DNA of 64,000 nt from Metallyticus violacea (GCA_030762175.1 CM060846.1:311718012-311782011); one strand, 5' to 3'. Counted from the first letter of the stretch, positions 12,601 through 26,314 are shown. A program made the numbers and translations. Notes: a model not told the origin generated them from the letters alone.

Positions 12601-15600
12601 TGGAGAGAGGATGATGCTATGGAACGCATCAGCACGTGTTAAACACACATGAACACAACATAGGATGCCCGAGGAAGGAAGCATGCACAGTGGCGTTGCA
12701 TATCAAATCTTGTGGCAGCAAAATTAACGGTCTTCCGCCCACACAGCCCTTCTGTTCTTTCTCAACCAATCCTTATGATCTTCCATACTTTCTCTGTGCC
12801 TTGCTTTTTATTATTTTCCTTAACTCCTACTTGTACATGCTTCATTACTCTTGTTCTTGTACATTTTTTGCTTCAATCCAATATAAGCGTGTTTAATGTT
12901 ATACTTTATTCTGACTCTGAAGCCCAGATTGCGCTCAAATTCCCCAATGGAGTACCCCGGCATTCCTTTGGAGTACTATTCAATACACGTTCTTTGTTTC
13001 GTCAATTACATGAAGTGTTCGTATGTACAGCATGCAAAAAAACAGCTAATTATCTTTAGTAGTTTCTGACATAATGAGCAGTGAATTTACTAAATTTAAC
13101 ATTAATGGGGACAGGGATTTTAAGCAAAAGTTATAAAGACTTACACATAACAAATTAATTTTGTCTCTCTAGCCCGTGATCTGTAACTTGCAATAACTAG
13201 CGCCAGTAAACATTCCGATTACTCCTGAAGTGGACGTTAACAAATATTTTCCGCGTCCACTTGACTGGCTTAGATTACCAGCTGGACTTCAAGCTATCTC
13301 AAAGAATTTAACCCGGTTTGTTGAGATTATTGATGTTATCTAAAAGGTACTTTAGGAAATATTATCACAGTAAGCAAACCTCTTCTGTACATGTAGAATA
13401 CTTTCAGTGTTTAGAATACTTGAGATGACGAGGCTTACATGGAGTTCTCAGAATGTCACTTGAAGTGACTCAGGTCACAGATGACACTTAAAATCAGCTT
13501 AAGAAGCTTTCTTTGAATCCTGCTCCACTTGTTATTGTTATTGAAATATCGCTGGAGATGAATGTATCATGTGGCAGCTGATAATTATAATCATTATAAA
13601 CTATAAACAATGATGTGATCTCTAAGCTTATTGTGTTACTGTAAATTTTTCTTGTACAATTAATCAGGTACAAATAATTTCATTCACCAAATTATGACTT
13701 TCGCTAATGTTACTCGCTCCTGAAATATTTAGTACCAGGATAAATCAAAGCTTTAATAAATGTCGTATATGTCGCCCTAAACAAACGCGATATTAAAATT
13801 TCAGTAATTTGCCGGCTCTAGTATTTCTCTATCGAAATTAATCGGCTCTAAGTGTGAAGCTACCTTCCAATATATATCGATAAGATATTCACTATTTTGA
13901 AACTGTTTGTGACATAATTGTGATAAGGCAACTAATTTGTACTTATATTATAACCTTGGATGCCCTAGTTTATGTCTTTGCAATTGCTAGTTGTGCATCC
14001 TATTAAAATGCTGTTTATCCCAATAATAAAAAAGCAATACATAAAAATAAAAACAAAATAACTCGTTAAGAATAATGTAGTTAAAATAAGATAAAGAGAA
14101 GAAGAAATAATGAAATACTGACAGTTACTCAAAATGGCGCAATATTTCAAACCCCTGGTGTTCTTGAATTTGTTATCAGTTTTTCTATTTACTTCTACTT
14201 GAAAAATAATTATATTTTTGCTTTTGTTTATTTAAGTGCTGAAAATTCTGGTTCACTGTACTTGTAACAACTCAAGGAGATTATTTTATATTTCCTTTAC
14301 CTGAATAAATATATAACGATTCTTTTCCATTAATGTATGAAAATCAGTTCTATTGTATTCACTTGGAAAGATTAAGACTCCTATTAAAATCCAGAGGAAC
14401 GCCAGATGACTTGCCTGTTAGAAATTGGTTCTTTTGTGCTTAGATAGGAACAACGTCGTGTTCTGTTTGTTTCTGTTATTTTGCCACAAAACAACCTGAA
14501 GAAATTTAACTTTTAACTTTTCAGGCAACCAAACAGGAACACGCAAAATTCACAACTTCTGTCTGATAGTATTATGTAACCATTCATTATGCTTAATCTG
14601 TGGTCATATGTGTTTAGTAAAGTTTGAAACATCATTGCCGTGCCACATACTTTTAGATGTTCAGATAGTAAAATGCTTAAAGTCAAAGTCAAATTTTTTA
14701 ATTCTTTTATAAAGTAGAAACAAACTCTGCTTTCAAAAGTTAGACTATTTGTTATTTCCAAGCTTTCATCTGCTGTGGTGTCTGTTTTATTTTATTGTGC
14801 AACACTGAAGCTGTTGTACCATGATATAAGGTGGATGAAAACCAGAAAACTCCTTCCTCAAATTCTTTACGAGGTTCATTAAATATTTTTACATTTACAG
14901 TAAATGACGTTTCTTTATTCTAAAACACTACCCTGGTTCCAACTGTACAAGTACACACGTAAAAAACAAACAAACAAAAAACGAAACACTACACTTATTA
15001 GCACAGCATGAAAGCTGTGTGTTGTGCGGGGTTCGAGAAGTACCCCTCGCCATCAATTACTAGAACTACCATTGGAATTTGAGGCCCAAAGAAATGGACC
15101 ACATATACTTACATCTAGAATAGAAAGGAAATACATATAAAATCAAATGCCTAAATTACACTTCCAGCATATGTTACCAGTTAGTCTTTGGCGATACCTT
15201 TAAGCCACCTGATTTTGATCAAAGAACGCATTTTGTTCACCGCGTGAGATTACGTATCACAAACTTGTGAAAATTTCAGGCTGGAAGTTAATATACCATG
15301 AATAGAAAGACTATGAAAAAACCATCGGTACGCCACTGACCCTCAAACACAGTAAGAAAGAGGAGAGAAAGAAAACAGAAGAAAAAAGCACAGAGCACGG
15401 CAAATAAAGACCGTGTGCAGGCTATGGACCAAGGTGGGTGGGAGAGGAGATTTTGAGCGGAAGTCTCGTAAGCATAATATCTTGTGACGTGAAGAAACCT
15501 TGATGTGATTTGACTGCTTTCACACCTACCGAGTTCTTTGCAGACTCTGGTTTCTTTACTCCTTCCCACAGGTAAAGGCTTTTTCTCGGCTGGTATCGGC

Positions 15601-16846
15601 TTGGCTCGGCATCCCCAAACAGTAAACAGGGATAGAGTTACAACGTTATCCCCACCTACAAACGACTGCATTGCTTGTACCAATACAACACCTTCATTAC
15701 CAACCGTCACTATGGGCTAAAGCTGCCATGTAACTAAAACATAAAGACTTTGCATTCAAAAGTCATGTCACCTCGATTTGCGAAAAGTTTCAGCGAATGC
15801 AAACGCTCATTCGTCGGTACCTTTCACCTGTTCGTGATCAGATAACGGCGCTCACATTTAAGAAACAAATGAATAAATATATGGCGATTGCTAGCAATAA
15901 ACTTAATGATTTCCTACAATAAAGAGAGAAGGGAGATAACACAAGGTGTAGTCTCTGCCTTTTCAGTTACAGATGCCAGAACTTCTGTCATATTCTCTCT
16001 CACGACTTACCTGTATTAATCTTTATTTCCTGAGGCATCTGTTCCCATACATTTTTATTTTGTTTTTTTTTTTCAGCCTGATGAATGGTTAGGTGTTTTG
16101 TACATCATAGCAATTCTAGAGTTTCCCACGCACTGACTAGGTTTTTACCTCCTCCTTTCATATCTGTTAAAACTTTTCCTTTCCAAAATGTTGCTCTGCT
16201 CGCAGCGCCGACTTTAAAGTGAACGTGGCGTTGATGTGTTTAGTGAGCGCAAACTATCGAAAATTCACAACGCTTTTAATAGCACAACAACAATTATCAA
16301 TGTCTCTAGGGGATATTAGCTGGAGCTTAACATTTGTAGTTGCGGTTATTATTTGCAGTGAGGCAGCAAGCCAATGTCCCGGTAAGCTTGTGGAGTGTTT
16401 TGACCGGGAGAGGTGAGAGGAAGCGGTGGGTGGAGCGTCTTTCCCATAAGCACCATCTGAACATCATATTTTGTCACGTGCGTTCACAGAAGTATGTCCC
16501 CAGTTTTATTGCGTTAAAAGCTAAATAAAAGCTTTAAAAGAGTGTTAGATAATTATAGTGAACAGAATATTGATAACACCACATTCATATCTATAGTATC
16601 TCATTTTTTACACATCTAAAATAATCTTTTTCTGATGCTTCAAGTGAAAATTTGTTTCAAATATGTTTTCATTTGATGGATCAGAAGGCAGTTATATTGG
16701 ATAAGCAAGATAAATGAAAAACCCGGTATGTAATAAAAATGAAAAATAAAGTAACATTTGAAGCAATGTAATTTAAATAACAAGAGCTAGAGAAGCAGAA
16801 ATGCATAAAATACTTAAATAGACACATAATTTTAATTAATTTCGAA
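9607..16846. other. Long unassigned stretch
   Basis: About 7 kb without a recognised gene. It holds short chance frames only. The longest is 140 codons on the minus strand (15288-15710), with a hydrophobic C-terminal third but no recognised domain. GC-richer blocks at 12500-12720 and 15290-15720 interrupt otherwise AT-rich DNA and may be old repeats. A block near 16420-16500 shares short similarity (GGTGGGTGG, CATAAGCA, GTCACGTG) with 15437-15490, which hints at two relics of one family, apparently in the same orientation. Confidence 0.4.
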
Positions 16847-16880
16847 CAGCTCATATGTATATATATATATATATGAGCTG
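16847..16880. repeat. TA-rich hairpin
   Basis: A near-perfect 34-bp palindrome: CAGCTCATAT and ATATGAGCTG enclose a TA microsatellite. Such sites can extrude cruciforms. No function is shown. Confidence 0.8.
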
Positions 16881-18558
16881 TATGGGAAAACTTTCGGGGC
16901 TTTTAATATAAAACAATATTACATTTGAAGTAATAATGCTATATGACACACCCCAGAACCGATAATAGTATCTTACGTTAGTGGTATCCTGTTGAATGGC
17001 ACATTAGCCAAGTTTCGTGTAGATGTTTGAAGTGGTTGTTTAGTTTATTTTGTGCTGATTGAATATAAAAAGGAATATTATAGTTAACCAAAACATGTTT
17101 TCTAGCCCTTGAAACTCTGTTTCATTTTTACTCTTCCAATATAATGTGCTACAGAAAACGAATACAATGCAGCATTGTTTCATGTTTTATTTTCAGAAGG
17201 TAGTAGGGGTCACATGCTCGAGATTCGTAAACACACCTAAAAGGAAAAGAGAACCGAGTTTTCTAAAATGAGAAAGAAACAGATGTTTTGCCTTATTGAT
17301 TTTGTTTTCTCGTTCACTAGATATTTTACATAGGTGTGAGAAACTAAACATAGATCAGATTTTCAAGAACAACAAGTGATTTTTCTTCCTATTGCAGTTC
17401 ATGCATTTCTTTCTCTTGTTGTTTCTATCTGCATTTTATTTTTTTCCATTTGTTCACATTCATTTAGTTGCCTAATTCTGTTTTTACATTAAATTCATAT
17501 TTTGTCCATTTGTTTATTGTGTTCTTTCTAAATTAATTTCAAAATGTGCTTGCAGAAAAACTCGAATCTGCGCTCTTCTCATATGCTACTGCTTAAGATT
17601 TACGATATGGTTTCCCTAATGATTTACTGTAATAGATCCTTACAATTTATCACAAAAATCATATTATAAATATACAGAGGTGACCGAAGTATTGGTTTAA
17701 GGTGAATAGATGGAAATAAAAAACATGTATTGAACACAAATCATTAACAAAATATTTATTTGAAAGTTTTTAATATTTGATGAACATTTCTTGTTTCCTA
17801 GTTAGCATATTGCTTTTCTAAGGCACGCTGGAAATTAGTTTCGCGCAGAAACAAGGCTCCATACTACTTCATTGGTACATTGAGGTTGAAATTGTTTGCT
17901 AGATCTTCTTTGCCTTCTGGTGAAACCTCAAACGTATTTATCACTGATGCATGCCTACAAAAGACTGCATGTGTTTGAAATATCTATAGTAAACTACTTG
18001 TATACAAAGATATCTTCATGTAGAATTGATAAATGAAAACTATATATATATATATATATGTTGTTTCACACATAATTAAAACATATTATTACATTAACAA
18101 TACTTTGAAAACATTATTCCAGTCTCATACAAACTTGTGTTTCAAGCTCTACCCATTCCAGTCTCTACTTTGTTATATCAGGTAAGGTTTTTGTCTTTCT
18201 TCGAGGTCTTTGTGATTTTATTTCAATAATCTACGATAGTCTTCTCAGAAAATCGTTACTAAGTTCAACGCTAATTTAATATAATTTGCTTTCTCACTCC
18301 CCGGGTCTCATCTTACTTCCCTTCGTTGTACTTGGTTGTGATCTTTTGACTATTTCCTGTTGAATATAACATCTTTCTTTGATTAATATCCTTGCTCTAA
18401 TAATTTTTTGCGGTGATAAATTAGTTTTACTCCCCATAAGGTCACTTATTTGTAGCTCAAACATAACCTAAATGTTCATTCCCAAAATATAATATGAACA
18501 TTAAATCATGTATTAAAATGATTCTGTATTTAAAACTAATAATAAGCACTAGTGTGTG
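16881..18558. other. Unassigned AT-rich DNA
   Basis: No gene seen. It includes a (TA)n tract at about 18044-18060 and a weaker ratchet-like site, CAG|GTAAGG, with the junction at 18181/18182 after a pyrimidine-leaning stretch. Confidence 0.4.
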
Positions 18559-18650
18559 TTACAAGAGATGTTGAAAATGATGCCCCTCAGCGGCGATACA
18601 TTGCTGGTTTCCGCTTAGAATATTTGTGTTTCATCTTTTCTACCTTAAGT
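18559..18650 (-). pseudogene. DDE transposase C-terminal relic
   Basis: Read on the minus strand, the frame ends with CIAAEGHHFQHLL and then TAA (18559-18561). The pattern C-x(4,6)-G-x-HF-x-HLL followed at once by a stop is typical of the C-terminus of IS630/Tc1/mariner-superfamily transposases in insects. About 20 residues are readable; upstream (18650-18850) I could not follow the catalytic region. A degenerate fragment of an old DNA transposon is the likeliest reading. The match is short and could be chance. Confidence 0.4.
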
Positions 18651-20635
18651 ACACGGAACGGTGGTTCGGAACACGTTTCTTGTCATGAGAAATCCTGTCT
18701 CTTGTAACATTTTCAAACAATTTGGGGAACAGTTTCTCTACTTGGATTGCCAGAATATTTCCTTGCGTGTCCCCTTATCATTTTTCTGCAATTATCCGTT
18801 TTCGCATACATGTCGTACATAAAAGCGCATTTGTTCAAGACTATCTTTATGTAGTGGTATAACTAACTTAAATATTAGCAAGCAATTTACACATGATGAA
18901 AGAACCTAATGATACACGAAAGCACAATTATGCGCTGACAAAGCCTTCCTTAAAATAACTACAAGCTGCTACCTGTTCATGCATTATATGAACTTAATGA
19001 TGGGCTTCTTCCAGTACGCAGCCACGATCTGCAGGCCCTAAATTCAATAACCGGACAGTATTGGCAATAGAAATGCATGTAACAGTAGAAAACAGCTTCG
19101 AGTGTAAATAATAAGGAATAAACCCAGTCTGCAAGAGGTTTCCCAAACATTAGTAAAATGTTACAGACTTTCTAAATAATCTTTGCATTTATATAAGTTC
19201 TATTTATTTTGTCTATAGCTTCTAGGATTCATAATATGCTGTTGTTTTAAATAAAAAGAAATTTCTCTAATAATTTGACCATCTTTGTATGTACTACAGA
19301 CGGTTTAAAGAATATTTAAATATACTTTGGTCTCTTGTTCTTGGGAACTTAGATATTGTGTTGTGTATTTAATTGACAGAACATCAATTTATGCTGTTTC
19401 GAGATAAAATCTCATTTCTAATATTTATAGAGTGTAATGTTTGTTTACATTTTTACACCGGTGCATTAAAGAACACTGCCTAAAAGCGTGATTACGGTGT
19501 TCCAGATATGCAGGTTCAATTATTCATACGTAAGTTTCACTGAACTTACCCACGAAACTTTTGCTCAGCAAACTGTACTTCGTTACAAATCATTTCCTTA
19601 CATAATTATCAGGCTGAAAGTATCTCATGTTCTTCACATGTACTTTTTATCCCCGCAACGCATATGTGTGGGTACTCGACGTGCTATGCCTTCTTATGCA
19701 CAAGACTGCTTTTAATTGAGATGCACAAAAGTGGGGTGAATTGGAAGCCTCCCGTGAATTAATTAATGGAATAGGACCCTACGAGATATTTTTTCCAACT
19801 TGTGCCCGCTTCTAGCATTGTGAGAGGCCTTCGTTATTTTCCATCTTCGCATTGTTTCGTCTCCTTAGCCTTCACCCTTTCCTTCCCTTTTCTGAAACAA
19901 GAAGGTTACTCGAGTATATATTAATTTACTTTCCTAATTCCTATTCCCCATTCACTCCACTTTATGCATATTCATTTTCTTGTAACCTATGTAAATGGGT
20001 TCCTCTAGATTTCAGTGGATACACTTCAACCTCTTGGTCACGAACAGCCTTAATTTATATTGTAGTTTTAAACGCATAAACTACGCTCTCTCATTCTTAT
20101 GCTAAGGAGTATATTAAAATATTTAGGAGCGTTTAAGATGCATGTTATTGCGCGACGCCCTCCACCTCCAAGACAATTATTTACTTACTTACTCATGCCA
20201 TATTGCTTCTCATGTTCTGTACCGCATCCATATTTTTCATACTCTACATTGGCGAGCTTCACAGTTCATAAACATGCATTCCACAAACGTGAAGACTCGG
20301 TAAACATCATTAAAGATAGTCGCTTATGTTGAATAAATTGAGCGAAGTACATGAATGCATAGATAGAATAATAGTGTTGAAGTAAAATATAATTACGATG
20401 GCAAGTTGTTAGGATGGAATTTCTATCTTAAAGTGAGAGTGTGAGGTGTTTAGCGCTTCCACACAACCATTCGCATAGTCAAACGTTTCATATCTTATTG
20501 ATTTCATAATAAAATGTATGGAAGAAGAAAAAGACTAGGAGATATCAGCAGGCAGGAAATCGAGGCAGAATATAACTCCAAAATCTCCTAGAGCCTATCG
20601 AATGAAATTATTAACCTTGGATAAAGAGGTACATA
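18651..20635. other. Unassigned DNA
   Basis: No gene or repeat recognised. Three short + strand frames (19488-20332) look like chance. Confidence 0.4.
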
Positions 20636-20639
20636 TGTT

Positions 20640-20860
20640 TGTTAGAAAAAGCCGAAATCAGGAATGGCCTGGATTAGACTGGGAGTTTGGAAGACAAAAA
20701 AATTATGGGTGGTTCTGGTAGGAGAATCTGCCCATTTTGTGGAGGGGATGAGAAATGGGTAAGTATTCTGGCCGAATGTACCCATTGGGAACACCTGAGT
20801 AAAACGCTGTACCCAGAAACTTTTTAAACGCAATTCGAGATCAACTGGCATGCTGAAAGC
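20640..20860 (+). pseudogene. Possible non-LTR retrotransposon scrap
   Basis: A + strand frame at about 20720-20815 reads RRICPFCGGDEKWVSILAEC, then HWEHL. A Cys-x2-Cys pair followed about 16 residues later by another Cys recalls the zinc-knuckle tail of LINE reverse transcriptases (C-x2-C ... H-x4-C), although the usual His is not placed as expected. No reverse transcriptase core is visible nearby. Low confidence. Confidence 0.2.
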
Positions 20861-21206
20861 TGTTTGCGAACTACATTCATTTGTTTAATATGGGCATTTT
20901 CTTATCCAAAGCGCGCGAAGCTAAAAGCAATTTATTTGCTGGTTGGAACACAATAACAAGTATAATTATAAATTATATGTAGTATACTCCATTCATATAT
21001 TTGTAAATACCGTTGTTATTATTATTTTAAAACAATATTTATTTATTATTATTAATATTATCGATTTTATTGTTACTTATTCCTCTGTCAAATTGTGTAT
21101 CACATTTAAATTGTGTATAATACTTAAGCATATATGGTCTATGACCCATGCATAAAGTATATTAGTAATGTGTGTATAGAATTTTATAACAATAAAGACA
21201 CACCTA

Positions 21207-21520
21207 CTACTGTTATTACTACTACGACTACTACTACCAGTAGTACCACTACTAGGACTAGTACTACTACTTCTACTACTAGGACTACTACTACTACTAG
21301 GACTGCTACTACTACCTCTATTACTAGGACTACTACTACTATTTCTACTACTAGGACTACTACTACTATTTCTACTACTAGGACTACTACTACTACTACT
21401 TTTACTACTAGGACTACTACTACTACTTCTACTACTAGGACTACTACTACTACTTCTACTACTAGGACTACTACTACTATTACTACTACTACTAGGACTA
21501 CTACTACTTCTACTACTAGG

Positions 21521-21564
<44 letters not shown>

Positions 21565-21675
21565 TACTAGGACTACTACTATTTCTACTACTACTACTAC
21601 GATTACTACTTTACTACTACAACTACTACGATTACTACTTTACTACTACTACTACAACTACTACTATTACTACTT

Positions 21676-21713
<38 letters not shown>

Positions 21714-21957
21714 TTTCTATTGCTACTACTACAACTATCTCTACTACCACTACTATTACTACTACTACTACTGCTACTACTACTACAACTACTACGATTA
21801 CTACTTTACTACTACTACTATTTCTATTGCTGCTACTACTACAACTACTACTACTACAATTACTACTACTATTACTACTACTGCTGCTACTACTACTATT
21901 ACTACTACTACTACTAATACTACCTCTACTACTGCTACTACTATTACAACAACAACA

Positions 21958-22027
<70 letters not shown>

Positions 22028-22084
22028 TTACTGCTACTACTACACCTACCTTCTACTACTGCTACTACTACTATCACCACCACC

Positions 22085-22122
<38 letters not shown>

Positions 22123-22123
22123 A
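21207..22123. repeat. 0.9-kb (ACT)n trinucleotide array
   Basis: Nearly pure ACT units (AGT on the other strand), with scattered variants (ATT, TCT, GCT, AGG). In 21254-21569 the variant AGGACT recurs mostly every 27 bp (intervals 27, 18, 27, 27, 27, 30, 27, 27, 30, 24, 51). This shows a nested 27-bp minisatellite period. Near 22077-22094 the unit becomes CAC. The array keeps a 365-codon frame open (21134-22231, Thr then Leu/Tyr/Thr runs) and several frames on the other strand. This follows from the repeat and does not indicate a gene. Confidence 0.95.
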
Positions 22124-22897
22124 ATACTAATGTTGGTTACAGCTAATTGCGAAAGCCGGGAATGTAAATCGCCCTCTGTGAAATTTCCAGGGATTGAAAC
22201 AATTACTTTAATAGTCATGGGAGCAATTTAGACTATACTATTTCAAAAATTATATTCTTAGCTATATGCAGTAAAACATTTTTGTGCTGCATTTTAAAAT
22301 ATACCCAAACACATAACCCTCTCTTCATTGGCGCACTACATTAAAATAACCGATGCTGCTCATAGAACCATTACAAACCGCAGAGCTTTTCATTGTTTAA
22401 CTGGTGGTGGCGCATAAAAACCCTTGCGACAGATATTGTACATAGTTTCACTGAATTTATTTATTTCTTTCTTTCCCTATTTGTTGATTATGGAAAAATG
22501 AATCCAGAAACACACTGCCATGTTGAGCATATTGAGTTTCTTTGTCATAAGTTATGCATTCAGGTATTTATTTCGTTACACTTTAGTTTTGATTAATGTA
22601 TGAGTGTGGGGCTAATGTTTTTCAAACTGCTGATAATTCATGGTATTCCTCTTAAAAAATACAGCAAATTGTTTATTTGACACAACCTATCTTAAGAAAC
22701 TATCAGAAATTTATGATCTAGGTCGTATGACTTTTAACTTTATTATGAGTCAAAAATATTTTTATTTATAAACTTAAAAACATTTGAAATTTCCTTCCAT
22801 GGACTCATATTTTTAGCATAAATATTATTCTAAATATTGCATAATTTTGTGCTTACTACTAGAGTATTTTTCATTGAATTTCACAATTATTTTATCA
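22124..22897. other. Unassigned DNA
   Basis: Nothing recognised between the ACT array and the next SINE. Confidence 0.4.
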
Positions 22898-23345
22898 TGG
22901 AGCGTAATGGTTCAAGCGATAACGCTTGAGACTTGCACCCTGGAAGTCCTGGGCTCAAATCTATTTGGGGACGCCTATCCTAATTTTGGAATTTCTTATG
23001 TTTTCCCCTGGTCGCTTTGCCAAAAGTTGGGATAAATATTTCCTTTCCATGAATTTTAAGCTATTTCGTTTCATCCTGTTAAAGGGTGAAACTGACAGGC
23101 GAGGAGAGCTTGTGGTGTGTGCAGTGTAACGTTGACTTGCGCTTTGGAAAGGTTTCTGCCCAATCGGCGTCTGGGTGGACGACCCTTCTGAGGAGTTCAC
23201 AGTCCTTGGAAAGGAGATTCCGTCGACGTCCGGGTGCTCTACCTGAAACATTAGGGATTCCATCTATGTTCGTCCCTCATTCCTTCCTCCTTTAGGGGTG
23301 TAGGCACAAACGGCCAGCCCTTGAGTATGGCTTAAGTACCGAAAT
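22898..23345 (+). mobile_element. Diverged tRNA-derived SINE, family C
   Basis: The head reads GGAGCGTAATGGTTCAAGCG, then GACTTGCACC and a B-box-like GGGCTCAAATC. The body has CCCCTGGTCGCTTTGCCAAA, TTTCGTTTCATCC, a GTGTGCAGTGTAACG segment, GGAAAGGTTTCTGCC, and a 3' part ending GGGGTGTAGGCACAAACGGC and CAGCCCTTGAG. The same order of blocks is found on the minus strand at 53640 and 57318. The copy is old and no clear duplication was found. Small open frames on both strands fall inside it and are not genes. Confidence 0.75.
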
Positions 23346-26170
23346 TCCTTCTGCGTCCTGTCCAATTCAATATAATCCAACCCATTTGTTAACTATCTAT
23401 GACTGTATTAGAGGGCTTTCCTCCTTCATTTATAATTAATGTGTTGTAAATGTTCGTGGGCTGATCATTAGTTTCCAGTCATGAATTTGTATCAACTTAA
23501 AGCATAACCCGTGCGGCTCTCTGGCTCTTGGCACAGACGGGTGTGGCCAATCAGGCATCAGCATCATGTTGGGGTGTACCGAATTGTTCGCTCTGTATTT
23601 TAGGATCATACAAAAAGCATGATGGATTTCAGAACAATATATATATATATGTATAACCAAGAACGTGTTAAAACTTAATATGTTTCTGTTTATTTTTCTA
23701 GAAAGTTCTTGGGAGATAAATCTGGACTGTGGTTTTAGTTACGGACTGCGGAAAAAGAACGCTTTAACATCCGCTGTGTAAGAAATAATGAAATCAATTT
23801 AAACGTGCGAAATGACCTTTTGGTGGCATCGCAAATACTGTCAACGAGTTTTATTTCCCACCCTCTTCAGCTTTTGTTTAAGGAGTGCTCACCAAGTTGG
23901 AGTGACTGGTGAACTATGATTATGACAGGATTTACCTGAAGTACTCATTCATCTCGGTTTATTCAGCGGGGCTTGTCTTTGTTAGCCCAGAACAGTTTGC
24001 AAAGTTGGGGCAGGTACTTTATAAACAACAGAACGAGTGAGAGACGGCAAAGCTTTCGAAGCATTGCACTTTAAGATATCTTCATACATGGTTGGAAAGG
24101 GATTGTTGGCTATTGTACTTTTTTACCATGCATGTTTTCAAGAAAATGGCATTAATGCATTTGACAGCTCATGATTAGAGGTATACAAATATACCGAGTG
24201 AATGCTGGGCACTTTAGTCCAGCTGCATCGAAGTCTATGTGCCGAAATCTTCATTTTATAGTTGGTAATGCAAAATGCTTACAACATTGATAATAACAAT
24301 GCGTATTTGTTCCTAATACCTCATAACTTAGACAGTACTAGAATACATAAAATCGCTATACATAGTATCGCTATGTTTTTATAGCAGTTTGTTTAGCGTG
24401 TTCCATTACTTACATTCTATGTCTTGATATTACAGTCAAGACTTCATGCCCAGCAATTAGATCACGCTAATACCGAGTTATACAAACTTACTTCACACCA
24501 ATCTACTAAATATTACAATGTAAGCCAATTGCAAAGCGTGAAATACAAATATTTAAATACATATTATGTTTTAACAATACAGCTTTATACACTTTATTAC
24601 ACACCTATCTGGTTATTTTTACATTTTATGATATACATACATAGTATGTTTCCAAAATACTACGTGATAGGTCTTAATATTGCAGCTATATATACTTTCT
24701 ATCCAGTTTAGAAACTCTGAAAAGCTAAGGAAGGCAAACATTTGTCTTGCCATTTCTTAAGTTTATAGACATATATAAGAATATGGAACTATAAAAATAT
24801 CAAAGTCAGTACTTGCTTATATTGTTTTCTGAGGTGTTTTTGTTGTATAAATACATATTTGTATCAGCCAACATTCTAGGTGATGTCCCATGATCTACCA
24901 ATTACTGTATGTATTAGACGACATTATTGCAAGCACTTTTTATTTAATACCAAATATAAATGCATAATTAAATATAAGTTTATTTATTTTTCTAATATGT
25001 ATTTAATTTAAGGGTTGTTTTTATGTTGTGTGTCCTTTTGGTGCATGAACATCTCCCGCACGTTCTGTTGACAACATTTGTAAATGAAAAAGGACATCCA
25101 GGACCGCCTTTATGGATATAAAGGCAACTGGGAAGCTATCTGATACAAAATGTAGATAGTCGGGAGTGCTAAGGTTAATTTTATCCACGTTGCACTGAAA
25201 ACTTGGCTTTTTCATTGCTCCCGCTTTAGTTGTGACCAATCGGCAAGCCGAGCTATTATGCTATTGGTTCTTATTAAAATATTCGCAGACCTTTGTTCCC
25301 CAATGTATTTTTTATTAAAGATCGTAAACTTATAAGACTATTCTGCAGTCTTTTTGCTTTAACTAAGGCTTATCAATATCAGAATTATTGGGAATATTGT
25401 TACAGTTCGAAATTTCTATGCAGACCATATGTAATTAAAATTTGGTCAACATGTAGACGTACCACAAGGTACTCTTACTGCATATAATGTTTCACCATCT
25501 CCTCCTTTGCGGCCCACTATTTGTAATGTCCGACATACTAGCTGACTTGCAAAATCTTTGTAATGTTCAGCTCTCGATGTTGTAGCCTTCAGACTAAACT
25601 GATCAGTGACGTTGGTTTCATAATGAAGTCAGCATTAAAAAATCTTAATAAGCATTTCTTTGTCGGACTCTTCTACAGACGGAACCCTAAGTTTCTCTAA
25701 CTTTATTTTACAACTGTTTTCATTAACTACATTAGTAACTAGCATACAATAACTCATCCCTCAAATTTTTCTCATTTCCACTGCGTATGTTATGTCTTCT
25801 ACTTTAATTTAAAACCGTTCACTGATGATTTACTTAATAATGGACCTTGCACACATTCAGAGGAAGACAACAAAACTGCATTTGTATCCATGTTATAAAC
25901 TTAGGATATCAGTTACACATTATTATAATTTAGTATTGATTATGAGTCAAATTGCAACTACCTATAGTTTAGCTGGGATATTTTCGCGTAATGAGGTGAA
26001 CTAGCAGGAACTATGAAACAGTTGAACGTAAGCATAATCGCCTGTCCAGTTGTCTTCCATCTTTAATTCATCTTCCTACGTCCCTTTCCTCCAGTGGTTT
26101 TTAGGTATAATTTAATTTTTCAAGTTTAGAATAGTCAGAATTTTAAACATGCACACGTACAATTAGTTTG
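23346..26170. other. Unassigned AT-rich DNA
   Basis: No gene recognised. A short TA microsatellite lies at 23637-23651. Small frames at 24424-24711, 25021-25239 and 25293-25487 show no domain. Confidence 0.4.
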
Positions 26171-26314
26171 GTATTTTGGTTTCTTATTTACCCAAAAGTT
26201 ATTATTTCGTCCTGATGGAATATCATAATGTTGTATTTTGTCCATTTCATTTCCCCCTGTTGTTCTTGAGTAGCCCGTTTCTACACATTTTAATATCAAC
26301 ATTTTTTTTTTCAG

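Noticed and set aside
15288..15710. 140-codon minus strand open frame with a hydrophobic C-terminus
   Set aside because: It lies in a GC-richer block that lowers stop frequency. No domain, splice context or family resemblance was found.
16009..16080. Minus strand exon ending in ACAG|GTAAGTCG at about 16008
   Set aside because: Good donor, but no pyrimidine tract plus AG at a sensible distance upstream.
21134..22231. 365-codon open frame (poly-Thr, Leu, Tyr) over the ACT array
   Set aside because: The frame is open only because ACT/CTA/TAC repeats contain no stop in that phase. Other frames and the opposite strand are equally open, and there is no domain or start context.
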